Of a stretch of 16,320 nucleotides of DNA, positions 6,754-14,315 are shown piece by piece. Made by a program: the position numbers and the translations under genes. A model generated the notes under the pieces. The model was not told where the DNA came from. It made no database searches and worked only from the letters and a program-made list of their open reading frames with translations. Source of the stretch: JABFRZ01 sp031413955 (GTDB taxonomy: Bacteria; Planctomycetota; UBA1135; GCA-002686595); assembly GCA_031413955.1 (NCBI GenBank), contig JANOGB010000147.1, forward strand, positions 1-16,320. The letters run 5' to 3'. Each line of letters opens with the position of its first letter. Position 1 is the first letter of the stretch.

Positions 6754-8652
6754 TCAGAGGATGGCGCCGCAGCCGCGTAGGTGGCGTGCTTGGTCGTCGG
6801 TGTAGAGCGCGCCGCGCAGGTCGACCAGGTAGAAGTCCGTGTCGAAGATGCGTGCGCCGCGCAAGTCGGCGCCACGTAGATCGGCCTTGCGGAGTTCTTC
6901 GGGACGCTTGAAGTGCTCGTCGCGCAGCTCCTCGGTGTAGAAGCCGGTGCGCGTGCCCCAGCTCGCGGGCGCGGCCATCACGAGGCCGCTGCGGGACGAG
7001 CCGAGGTGAAAGCTCGCGTTGGTGAGGTCGGCCTCGCGCAGGTTGGCGCCCGGCCATTCGATGCGTGCGAGGCCGGCACCGCTGAGCTGGGCGCCGCGCA
7101 GGTCGGCGGCGGTGAAGCGCGAGGCCGTGAGCAGCGCGTCGCGCAGGTCGGCGATGGAGAGGTCGGGGCCGTCTAGCTGCATTTGCTCGAGGTTGCAGCC
7201 GACCAGCGAGGCGTTCGCGAGTTTTCGGGTCGCGAGCCGCAGGCCACGGAGGTCGAGGCCGTCGAGGATCGCACCGGTGAAGTTCGCATCGATGAACGAG
7301 GCCTCGGCCAGGTTTGCGCCGCGCAACGAAGCGCCGGAGAGGTCAGCGCGGTCGAGGAGCGCGCGCTGGAGCTGCGCTCCGTCGAGCACGGCCTTGCAGA
7401 GGTGCGCGGCCTCCAGACGCGTCTCGGCGAGCTGCGCCTGGTTCAGGAACGCGTCGTCCAGGCAGGCGCTGCGCAGGTCGGCGCCGGACAGGTCGGCGGC
7501 GCGCGCGCTCGCGCCCACGAGCTTCGCGCCACGCAACGAGGAGCCGCGCAGGTCCGCACGATCGAGCCGCGCGCGCGAGAGATCCGCGCCGTCGAGCTGG
7601 GCGTGGGCGAGATGGGCCTCGTCGAGCTGGGCCTCGCGCAGCAGCGCGCCGGGCGCCGTGAAACCCTCCAGGTGCGCGCCGGAGAGGCGCGGCAGGCTGG
7701 CGCTGTGCTCGACGAGTTCGCGCAGGACCGCGCTCACGGCCGTGGGTTCATAGAGGTGCAGGAGCGAGGCCGCGCTGGCGTGCGCGCTCGCTCCGGCCGC
7801 GGCGTCCAGGGTTTCCTCCGGCTGGCCGACGAGCCGCGCAAGCGTCGCACGCGCGCGCGGCCGAGCGCGGAGCAGCGGACGGACCGCCCGCAGGAAGGGA
7901 TCGGCGAAGCAGCGCGGGAACTCGATGCTCGCCCCGCGCGCGAGCGCTTCAGCGACGTGCTCGGCGCCGAGCAGGAGGTGAACGGAGCTCTGGTTCAGGA
8001 AAGGCACGGCTTCGGCCTCGCGTTCGGCGAGCTCGCGCAGCTCCGCGGCCACCAGCGCGTCCGGCGCGGGCGCGAGCGCGCGCCACAGCCGGCCGGCCGC
8101 CGCCGCGTACGCGTCGGAACTCGAGAAACGGCGGCACACCGCTCTCTGCAGGGCCGCGAAGGCACTGGGCAGCTCCGGATCGCGCGCGAGCTCGTCGAGG
8201 ATCGCCATCCAGAGCAGCGGCCGGCCCTTGAGCTCGAGCTCGACCTCCGGCGCTTCGAGCCGCGCCATCACGCCGCAGCAGGCTTCGGGATGGCGCGCGA
8301 GCAGGTACTCGATCCATTCGTCGCGCTTCCAGGGCACGAGCTCGAGGCGCTGGAACGGCGGGTGCTTGGCGGTCGCCGCACCCACGCGCATGCGGACGAC
8401 GGTCTCCTTGCCTTCCTCGCCGGGAGCGATCTCGCCGAAGCCAAGGGTGTGCCGGTCCTCGAAGTAGAGGCGCGCGTACTCGAGGGCCGTGCGTTTGCCG
8501 GCGCCGGGCGGACCCTGGAGATAGAGTTCGCTGTAGACATGTTGTTCGAGACGCCGCTCGAGCGCGTCCTCGATGCGCACGGGCTCCAGGCTCCCGCTGC
8601 CGTGGTCGATGACCCGCGGCCGGACGAAGTGCGCCAGCGCCAGCTCGTTCAT
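6754..8652 (-). CDS. P-loop NTPase-like protein with pentapeptide-repeat tail
   Basis: This 632-residue protein has a Walker A motif, GPPGAGKRT (47-55), then a segment resembling the sensor/helical part of NACHT or STAND NTPases (RLELVPWKRDEWIEYLL at 102-118; RPLLWMAILDELARD at 144-158). The stretch between them is only about 50 residues and has no clear hydrophobic-DE Walker B; the nearest candidate is LGFGEI. An alpha-helical, Ala/Arg-rich region (160-320) leads into A(D/N)LxX pentapeptide repeats (about 323-548 and 588-618), which fold as a right-handed quadrilateral beta-helix in known members. A non-repeat insert (549-587) splits the two blocks. There is no signal peptide, so it is probably cytosolic. 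The role could be a sensor, scaffold or inhibitor; no target is visible. It is convergent with the operon, and its upstream region holds a MITE-like element. Confidence 0.8.
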   Translation of the reverse strand: MNELALAHFVRPRVIDHGSGSLEPVRIEDALERRLEQHVYSELYLQGPPGAGKRTALEYARLYFEDRHTLGFGEIAPGEEGKETVVRMRVGAATAKHPPFQRLELVPWKRDEWIEYLLARHPEACCGVMARLEAPEVELELKGRPLLWMAILDELARDPELPSAFAALQRAVCRRFSSSDAYAAAAGRLWRALAPAPDALVAAELRELAEREAEAVPFLNQSSVHLLLGAEHVAEALARGASIEFPRCFADPFLRAVRPLLRARPRARATLARLVGQPEETLDAAAGASAHASAASLLHLYEPTAVSAVLRELVEHSASLPRLSGAHLEGFTAPGALLREAQLDEAHLAHAQLDGADLSRARLDRADLRGSSLRGAKLVGASARAADLSGADLRSACLDDAFLNQAQLAETRLEAAHLCKAVLDGAQLQRALLDRADLSGASLRGANLAEASFIDANFTGAILDGLDLRGLRLATRKLANASLVGCNLEQMQLDGPDLSIADLRDALLTASRFTAADLRGAQLSGAGLARIEWPGANLREADLTNASFHLGSSRSGLVMAAPASWGTRTGFYTEELRDEHFKRPEELRKADLRGADLRGARIFDTDFYLVDLRGALYTDDQARHLRGCGAIL

Positions 8653-8721
8653 CTCTGCCTCCTGCGCGGCATTCTACGCGCGCTCCCGGGTCCCAGGCGA
8701 GTCGAACGATCCATTTGGAGC

Positions 8722-8915
8722 CTAGCAGTCCGTTGAAAAAGGTCCCTGCTGCGGCTTCGCGCGCGTCGCCTGGGCGTCGTCACGCTCGACGTTTCTTGTC
8801 AAGCCAGGCCGTGCTCAGCGGCCATGAAGGCCGCTTCCGTCGTCTCTCTGTCGCGTTCCTAGCCCAGACAAAGCGCGCTTTGCCTCGCGACGGGACTTGT
8901 TCAACGGCCTGCTAG
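8722..8915. mobile_element. MITE-like non-autonomous element, 194 bp
   Basis: The ends are inverted: CTAGCAGTCCGTTGAA at 8722 pairs with the complement of TTCAACGGCCTGCTAG ending at 8915, with about 22 of 25 positions matching. Inverted similarity continues inward more weakly to a shared TGGGC block. Near the centre is a perfect 7-bp hairpin (AGCGGCC at 8817 and GGCCGCT at 8829). It has no credible gene, although one frame is open across it. It occupies most of the 290 bp between two divergent genes. No target-site duplication is certain; the CTAG ends are palindromic. Confidence 0.65.
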
Positions 8916-8942
8916 TCCCGATCCTGGTTCACTCTCTTCTCC

Positions 8943-10139
8943 ATGCGGGCCCGGATCCTGATCGTCGGCGGCGGCATCATGGGCGTCTCGAGCGCGCTGA
9001 AGTGCGCGCCACGGACGCGTGAACCGGTGGTCCTCATCGAGCGCAAGCACCTCGGCGCGGGTTCCTCCGGCCGCTCGGGCGCGATCCTGCGGCAACATTA
9101 CCGCGACGCCGAGGTGGCGCGCATGGCGCGGGACTCCTTGCGCGAGTACGGGCGTTTCGAGAGCGAGACCGGGCTCCCGCTCGGGTTCCAGCGGACGGGG
9201 GTGCTCACCTTGGCGGGTCCGGACCAGGCCGACTGGTGCCAGCGCATCCGCGAGAACGTGACCATGCTGCGCGCGCTCGACATCGAGACCGAGCTCGTGG
9301 ACGCCGCGCGCATGCGCGCGCTGGTCCCGGGCGCGGTCGTGCGCGACGGATCGGTCGGTGCCTGGGAACCGGGCGGCGGCTTCGTCGATCCGAACCAGAC
9401 GCTGGCCTCGTTCGCGCGCCGGGCTGGCACGCTGGGCGCCGAGCTGCGCACGGGCGTCGAGCTGCTCGAGATCCGCGTGCGGAACGGCCGCGCGACCGGC
9501 GCACGCACGAGCGTGGGCGAGATCGAGGCCGAGCAGCTCGTGGTCGTCGCCGGGCCCTGGACACGCGCGCTGTTCCAGAAGCTCGGGCTCGACTTCCCGC
9601 TCAAGGTCGTGCGGCCCGAGAATCACTACCTCGGCGTGCCCGAGATGCGCGTCGAGCTCCCGGAGCGCGTCGCGCGCGGCGTACACCCGGTGCTGATCGA
9701 TCTCGAGCTCGGCTGCTACGCGCGCTGCGAGCCGGCGAACGCACGCACGCGTGTCGGCCGCGTCGACTACGACGACGACCAGGAGCTCGTCGACCCGGAT
9801 GCGCTCGACGAGCGCGTGAGCGACGAGCTCGTGCGCTGGGGCCGCGCCACCGTCACGAAGCGCATCCCCTCCTACGCCGAGCGGCCCGACGCGGGCTTGC
9901 TCGCCGCCTGGTACACGCTCACGCCCGACGCGCAGGCGCTCATCGGCCCCGTGCCCGGCATCGAAGGTTTGTTCATCGTCAGCGGCTTCTCCGGCCACGG
10001 CTTCAAGCTCGGCCCCTCGGTCGGCGAGGGCGTGGCGCAGATGCTGTTCGGCGAGCCCGTCACGGCGCTCGACGCCGCGTTCTTCTCGCCCACGCGCTTC
10101 AAGGGCGGCGAACGCTGGGGCGGGCGCTTCGGGCTCTAG
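8943..10139 (+). CDS. FAD-dependent oxidoreductase, DAO/sarcosine oxidase beta-like
   Basis: This 398-residue flavoprotein has the length and motifs of the D-amino-acid/sarcosine/glycine oxidase family. The Rossmann FAD-binding motif GGGIMG (9-14) lies in the first strand, with E33 at the expected ribose-binding position. GAGSSGRSGAILRQHY (38-53) is like the flavin-contacting loop of sarcosine oxidase beta subunits. The C-terminal FSGHGFKLGP (349-358) is the conserved flavin/substrate motif of the family. The family oxidises secondary or primary amines (sarcosine, glycine, amino acids) and passes electrons to oxygen or an acceptor; the exact substrate cannot be read from sequence. No signal peptide is present, so it is cytosolic. 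No alpha, gamma or delta sarcosine oxidase subunit lies nearby, arguing for a stand-alone enzyme. No strong ribosome-binding site precedes ATG 8943, which is chosen because the Rossmann strand begins at once. Confidence 0.88.
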   Translation: MRARILIVGGGIMGVSSALKCAPRTREPVVLIERKHLGAGSSGRSGAILRQHYRDAEVARMARDSLREYGRFESETGLPLGFQRTGVLTLAGPDQADWCQRIRENVTMLRALDIETELVDAARMRALVPGAVVRDGSVGAWEPGGGFVDPNQTLASFARRAGTLGAELRTGVELLEIRVRNGRATGARTSVGEIEAEQLVVVAGPWTRALFQKLGLDFPLKVVRPENHYLGVPEMRVELPERVARGVHPVLIDLELGCYARCEPANARTRVGRVDYDDDQELVDPDALDERVSDELVRWGRATVTKRIPSYAERPDAGLLAAWYTLTPDAQALIGPVPGIEGLFIVSGFSGHGFKLGPSVGEGVAQMLFGEPVTALDAAFFSPTRFKGGERWGGRFGL

Positions 10140-10176
10140 CCCCAGAAGCGCTTCGAGGCGTCCAGACTGCGAAAGG

Positions 10177-10362
10177 GAGGTGCCTGGCTCGGTTTTGCAC
10201 GAGTCCGCCGGAACCGCCTCTCACTCCTGCGCGAACTCGGACTCGCGCGTGGGCGAGAGTACGGAGCCAGGCACGGCTTCGCCGGATTCCGGGTGCGCGC
10301 AGGAGTGATGAGGAGCGAAGGGCGGAATCCGGCAAAGCCGAGCCAGGCACCGTACTCTCGCC
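10177..10362. repeat. REP-like cluster of nested inverted repeats
   Basis: Two 40-nt arms (10252-10291 and 10323-10362) are inverted copies with 36 of 40 matches and a 31-nt loop. Each arm carries GAGCCAGGCAC and GGATTCCG-type ends. A third, reversed unit at 10177-10233 (GGTGCCTGGCTCGG ... CACTCCTGCGCG) pairs with 10296-10352, so alternative hairpins compete. It fills most of the 306 bp between two plus-strand genes and could block read-through between them. Confidence 0.75.
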
Positions 10363-10445
10363 GTTGGGGCCGGCACGCGGTTCGTCTTCGGCGTCGTCCT
10401 CACCTGGATCGACGACGGTCACTCGATATCATCGGCGAGGGACGC

Positions 10446-11798
10446 ATGCTCGCCCTCCTCGCCACGCTCGCGCTCCAGGCTGATTCGCTCCTACCGCCCG
10501 CGCCGCAGGGCTGGCGGTACGAGCGTCTGGCCCTGCCGCCGCATTTCGCGCCCGAGCTCGAGCTGAACGGGGTCGAGGATCTGCTCTTCGCGCCGGGGAT
10601 GTTCGCGCCGGACTCGGATTCCTACTTCTCCTATGTTCTGGCGTTGCGCGTCGAGGGCGAGCTCGAGGTCGACGAGGCCTACCTGACGCGCTTCCTCGAG
10701 AGCTACTACCGTGGGCTGTGTCGCGCGGTGGGAGAGGAGCGCAAGCTCGGGCTCGATCTGGCGCAGGTCAAAGCCAGCGTGCGTGGCGCAGCGGATCGCT
10801 TCCGCGCCACGGTGGCGATGTTCGACCCGTTCGTCACGGGTGAGCCGCTGGAGATCGCGCTCGAGATCGAGGTCCACCAGGCAGCGCGGCGGACGGAGCT
10901 GTTCGCACTCGCCTCGCCGCTCGATGCCGAGGCGCCGATCTGGAACGAGCTACGCGCGCTGGGGGACGGCTGGCGCGCCGCGCGGCCTACTCCGCTCTTC
11001 CTGAACCACCTCTACGTCGTGCCCGACCGCGAGACCTACGCGGCGCTGGCGCGCTGCGAGTTCCTGCGCGAGTCGTTCGCGGTCTTCGAGGAGCGCGAGA
11101 CCGTGCGCGCGGACCTCTCCTACAAGGGCCTGTACTTCTACGGCGCGCGCACCTACTTCGAGTTCCTGCCGCCCGGAGCGGCCGGACTCGTCGAGGGCTC
11201 CAGCGGGCTCGCCTTCGGGCTCGAGGTCGCCGGGGCGAGCGAGACGCTCGCGAGCACGCTCGGGAATCGATCCGTGCGCACCCAGATCGTGCCGATCACA
11301 CGCCAGCTCGAGGGCGAGCAGGTGCCCTGGTTCCGCCTGCTCGGCATCGAGCTGCCGCCCTCGCCGCTCAACCTGTTCGCGCTGGAGTACGAGCCGCGCT
11401 TCCTCGAGAGCTGGCACGCCACGCTCGCGCCGAGCGGCGGAGGCATTGCGCGCGCCGCGGTGCTCGAACGCTACGCGGCGGCGCTGGATCGCTCCGACTG
11501 GCGCGCGCAGGCGCCACTCGCCGACGTGACCGAGGTGCGGCTCGCCCTGGACGACGCGCAGCGCGAGCGCGTGCTCGACGTGTGCGCGGCCGCCGGACAC
11601 GAGGTCGAGTCCGCTGGAGATGGCTGGGTCGTCCATGTCCCGCAGTCCCGGCTCGCGATCCGGCGCTCGGCCAAGCCCGGCGGCGTCACGGGGTTCGTGA
11701 TGAGCCTGCGGAGCCCGCTCGAGCACGAGCCGCTACGGCTCGGCAAGGCCGAGTTGAGATTCCGCGGTCGCACGGCCGAGTTCGAGTTCTTGCCTTGA
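10446..11798 (+). CDS. Secreted two-domain protein; C-terminal half DUF5829-like
   Basis: This protein has 450 residues from ATG 10446, which is preceded by GAGGGA as a ribosome-binding site and yields a short signal-like segment (MLALLATLALQADS). The frame is open further upstream, but only through the repeat cluster. The N-terminal domain (about 20-175) has the pattern LPPHFAPELELNGVEDLLFA (30-49) followed by a FLESYYRGL helix (83-91), reminiscent of an uncharacterised family of secreted bacterial proteins. The second half (about 183-450) begins FLNHLYVVPDRETY and includes FLRESFAVFE and KGLYFYGARTYFEF. This resembles DUF5829-type proteins with a glyoxalase-like fold, from memory and not searched. 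No metal-binding set is clear. It follows the oxidoreductase but is separated from it by the repeats, so it probably has its own transcript. Confidence 0.7.
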   Translation: MLALLATLALQADSLLPPAPQGWRYERLALPPHFAPELELNGVEDLLFAPGMFAPDSDSYFSYVLALRVEGELEVDEAYLTRFLESYYRGLCRAVGEERKLGLDLAQVKASVRGAADRFRATVAMFDPFVTGEPLEIALEIEVHQAARRTELFALASPLDAEAPIWNELRALGDGWRAARPTPLFLNHLYVVPDRETYAALARCEFLRESFAVFEERETVRADLSYKGLYFYGARTYFEFLPPGAAGLVEGSSGLAFGLEVAGASETLASTLGNRSVRTQIVPITRQLEGEQVPWFRLLGIELPPSPLNLFALEYEPRFLESWHATLAPSGGGIARAAVLERYAAALDRSDWRAQAPLADVTEVRLALDDAQRERVLDVCAAAGHEVESAGDGWVVHVPQSRLAIRRSAKPGGVTGFVMSLRSPLEHEPLRLGKAELRFRGRTAEFEFLP

Positions 11799-11877
11799 CG
11801 CCTCCCCAGGGGCTCGAGCGACCGAGCAGGGCGATCCGCTACAGTGTGTTTTCCGTCCGACTCCACCCGCGTTTCTC

Positions 11878-12318
11878 ATGTCCAAGAAGAAGCCCAGCCA
11901 CGCCGACGCCGAGTTGATCCTGAGGCTCTACGACCTGCGCCGCGAGGCCGTCATGCGCGAGTCGCGCAAAACGATCACGGGCTGGTTCCCGAAGGACTTC
12001 GAGGACGTGCTCGCGATCACCAAGCCCGACGATCCGAAGAACGCGGCCTGGCGCCAGGTCTCGAGCTACTTCGAGATGGCGTTCGGCTTCGCGCGCCACG
12101 GCATCGTGCCGGCCGACTTCCTGGCCGAGAACACGGGCGAGGGCTTGTTCCTCTACGCCAAGATCGAGCCGCACCTGAGGGCCTTCCGCAAGCAGCTCTC
12201 GCCGACCGCGTTCCGCAACTCGGAGTGGCTGGTGCGGAAGAGCCCGGTCGCGCAGGAGCGCATGAAGCTCTTCAAGCAGCGGGTCGCAGCGAAGCTCGCA
12301 GCTCAGCCGAAGGGCTGA
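11878..12318 (+). CDS. Small uncharacterised cytosolic protein
   Basis: This 146-residue, mostly helical and Lys/Arg-rich protein has no signal peptide or membrane segment. It contains ILRLYDLRREAVMRESR (14-30) and a middle segment WRQVSSYFEMAFGFARHGIV, followed by FLAENTGEGLFLYAKIEPHL. I recall similar proteins of unknown function in acidobacteria and other soil or aquatic bacteria, with the same order of motifs: LYDLRREA, then (Y/F)xEMA, then GE...KI.P. No catalytic motif is visible. The start at ATG 11878 has no obvious ribosome-binding site but gives the expected N-terminus. It ends inside a strong hairpin and is convergent with the cytochrome gene 16 bp away. Confidence 0.75.
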   Translation: MSKKKPSHADAELILRLYDLRREAVMRESRKTITGWFPKDFEDVLAITKPDDPKNAAWRQVSSYFEMAFGFARHGIVPADFLAENTGEGLFLYAKIEPHLRAFRKQLSPTAFRNSEWLVRKSPVAQERMKLFKQRVAAKLAAQPKG

Positions 12319-12336
12319 GCGAGAGCTCGGGCTCTC
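12301..12336. terminator. Two adjacent hairpins between convergent genes
   Basis: GCTCAGCC-GAAG-GGCTGAGC (12301-12320) is a perfect 8-bp stem with a tetraloop that includes the stop codon of the upstream gene. It is followed at once by GAGAGC-TCGG-GCTCTC (12321-12336), a perfect 6-bp stem that reaches the stop of the opposite gene. No T-tract follows on either strand. The placement suggests bidirectional transcription termination or mRNA 3'-end protection. Confidence 0.55.
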
Positions 12337-13498
12337 ACAGCGTCCCGAGGAACGCGAGCAGCGCCGCGCGCTCGTGCTCCTCGAGACCTGCGAACGCAGC
12401 GCGTGAGCGGCCGGCCTCGCCGCCGTGTGCCAGGATCGCGTCGCTGACGGTGGACGCGCGGCCGTCGTGCAGGAAGCGCTGCATGTGGCGCAGGCCCATG
12501 AGCGGCTCGGTGCGGAACTCGGACGGACTGGCGTCGACCAGGCAGATGTCGGCGAGCTCCGGCCCCATGTCGTGCAGCAAGAGGTCGGTGTAGGCCGCGA
12601 CTTCCTTGTGGGAGAGCGCGTTCACCTCGTGCGCGCCGGTGCGCAGGCTGGGCACGTGGCAGGTGGCGCAGCCGATGCGCTCGAAGACGCGCCGGCCCTT
12701 GCGTGCATGGATGTCCAGCGGCGCAGGCGCGGGTGGCGCGAGGAAGCGCACGTAATCGTCGACGAGCGCGACTTCATCGGCCGTGAGCTCGGGCTCGCCC
12801 AGCGGATCGACGCCCGCGGGCAGCGGCGCGCCGGCGATCGTGCTCTCGAAGGGCTGGTTCGGGGTCGTGATCCCGATCTCGATCTGGAACGCGCCCTCGT
12901 TGAACTGCGCGAGCGAAGCCACCACGGCCTTGCGTCCGAAGCGGCCGACGTGGCCGCCGGGCAGGACGTGCGCGCGGCCCGAGACACCGTCACCGTCGCG
13001 GTCGTCGGGGTCGGCCAGCGCAAGGATGGTCGCGTCCGGGATCGCGTCGAGCAGACCGAAGCCGAAGACGTCGGGCGTCGAGCGTTGCGCCTCAGCGCTC
13101 GCCGCGCTAGGCACGGGCTCGGAGGCGATTCCGAGAGCCTCGAGCGCCGGCGTCGCGCGCTGCTGGATCACCGGGCCGCCCAGGTCGAAGAGCGCATCGC
13201 ACTCGCCCTCCGCGCCGACGCCGCTCACGTGCAGCTCGCGGATCGGGCCGGCTCCGCCGTCGACCGGCTCGCTGTGGCACACCGCGCAACCCTCGGCGTT
13301 GAACAGCGGCCCGAGGCCCTGCTCGACGGTGAAGGTGCCCTCGAAGATCTCCTCGCCTTCCTCGAAGCGCGCGAGCTCGTCCGCGCTCAGGTCGGGCAGC
13401 GGATCGTCGAGCGCGGGCGGGGCGGGCGGTTTGGCGCAGGCTGTGAGCCACGCGAGAGTCACGGCGCTGTAGCGGAGCAGATGGCGAGTCTTCTTCAT
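12335..13498 (-). CDS. Di-haem c-type lipoprotein, DUF1111/COG3488 family
   Basis: This 387-residue predicted lipoprotein starts at 13498, which has a strong GAGGAG ribosome-binding site 7 bases upstream; a longer start at 13531 is less likely. The signal ends in LTAC with C21 lipidated. Two haem c attachment sites are present: CAVCH (71-75) and CATCH (277-281). Family landmarks include FGFGLLDAIPDATI (145-158), the Asp-rich loop DPDDRDGDGVSGR (163-175), VGRFGRKA (184-191), and GLRHMQRFLHDGRA (335-348) followed by HGGEA (358-362). The family is distantly related to MauG/cytochrome c peroxidases and probably transfers electrons in the periplasm. Members are often found beside imelysin-type iron-uptake proteins, but none is seen here. 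It is convergent with the small gene upstream of it on the map. Confidence 0.85.
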   Translation of the reverse strand: MKKTRHLLRYSAVTLAWLTACAKPPAPPALDDPLPDLSADELARFEEGEEIFEGTFTVEQGLGPLFNAEGCAVCHSEPVDGGAGPIRELHVSGVGAEGECDALFDLGGPVIQQRATPALEALGIASEPVPSAASAEAQRSTPDVFGFGLLDAIPDATILALADPDDRDGDGVSGRAHVLPGGHVGRFGRKAVVASLAQFNEGAFQIEIGITTPNQPFESTIAGAPLPAGVDPLGEPELTADEVALVDDYVRFLAPPAPAPLDIHARKGRRVFERIGCATCHVPSLRTGAHEVNALSHKEVAAYTDLLLHDMGPELADICLVDASPSEFRTEPLMGLRHMQRFLHDGRASTVSDAILAHGGEAGRSRAAFAGLEEHERAALLAFLGTL

Positions 13499-13673
13499 GG
13501 TCGTTCTCCTCGGCCGCGCCACCACGGGCATCGCGACCGTGCCCGAGTCATCGGGCGCCGAGCCCGCGTGGCTCGATTAGGGAAGAGGATCGATTCGGTA
13601 GCGTTCCCGTGTCGACCCAGGGATGGGCCGCGCCGCGCGCCCCGGCTCCGGCCGCCAGGGGCACGAGCGATAC

Positions 13674-14069
13674 TCAGGTCCCGACGAACGGGACGCGACA
13701 CGCGCTGCAGCGCTTGGCGCCGCGGTAGACCACGGTGCCGCAGAAGGGGCAGCCCACGACTTCCAGCATCCCATTCCTGTCCGTGATCAACGGCTCGCGC
13801 TTGTGCAAGTTCCGCGGGTCGCGCGCCGCGTCCAGCCAGGAGAGGACGCCGGATGCGGACACCTTGCACGTGGCCTGGCGCTCCCGGCCCTGTGCGTCGC
13901 GGAACATCACGTCGTAGATCGCGTCGTCGGTCTTCCCGAACCACATCGTGGCGTAGGGAGTCGGGCGGATGCGCACGACTCGGCCTCCACGCTCGGTGAT
14001 GTGCTGGGTGATCGCGGACTGCTTGGGGTCCCTGCGGCGAACAACGTTCGAAAGGCGGTCGAGAAACAT
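13674..14069 (-). CDS. Small protein with C-terminal zinc ribbon
   Basis: This 131-residue protein ends in a CPFC-x10-CSAC zinc-ribbon motif (about 107-124), likely binding one Zn2+. The N-terminal part (1-60) is basic and then forms beta-strands (GGRVVRIRPTPYATMWFG, YDVMFRDAQGRERQATCKV), followed by LSWLDAARDPR. No signal peptide is seen, so it is probably cytosolic. The start ATG at 14069 is preceded by AAGAAG; the same frame is open much further upstream, but only as antisense to the HlyD gene, so the short form is preferred. It is divergent from the HlyD gene, with a 246 bp gap. The function is unknown; I do not recognise the family. Confidence 0.65.
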   Translation of the reverse strand: MFLDRLSNVVRRRDPKQSAITQHITERGGRVVRIRPTPYATMWFGKTDDAIYDVMFRDAQGRERQATCKVSASGVLSWLDAARDPRNLHKREPLITDRNGMLEVVGCPFCGTVVYRGAKRCSACRVPFVGT

Positions 14070-14315
14070 CTTCTTGTAGGGCTGTTGCCGGCGTCGTCGC
14101 GCCGTCCCGGGCGTCCGCGGAGTGACGCCTTCCCTCCTCCGCGCACCGCTATCGTCGGCGGGGCTCTTCGTGCTCCAGACGCGCCCGGCGTATGCCCTTC
14201 TCTTACCGATGAGGTGCGTGGGAGCGGACGCGGCCGTGCGGCGAAACGGAGTCTTTGCGATCCACCTCGGCGCGAGGCAGCATGGTCTCGCGCCGTTCCG
14301 AGCGGCGGGAAGTCC
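14070..14315. other. Divergent intergenic region, no confident feature
   Basis: These 246 bp lie between the minus-strand zinc-ribbon gene and the plus-strand HlyD gene, so both promoters should be here. No convincing -35/-10 pair, operator palindrome or RNA gene was recognised by eye. The HlyD start is preceded by GGCGGGAAG as a usable ribosome-binding site. Confidence 0.4.

Noticed and set aside
6910..7620. Regular short repeats that could suggest a CRISPR or tandem array
   Set aside because: The 15-nt periodicity is the coding pattern of pentapeptide repeats on the minus strand; there are no unique spacers.
7183..8736. Long plus-strand frame opposite the pentapeptide gene
   Set aside because: It mirrors the regular codon pattern of the repeat protein on the other strand and has no recognisable domain.
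8715..8915. Short plus-strand frame of 66 codons inside the MITE-like element
   Set aside because: It is just the translation of the palindrome, with no ribosome-binding site and no protein-like pattern.
11790..11877. TTGACG and TACAGT as a promoter for the gene at 11878
   Set aside because: The spacing between the two boxes is about 39 bp, too far for a sigma-70 promoter.
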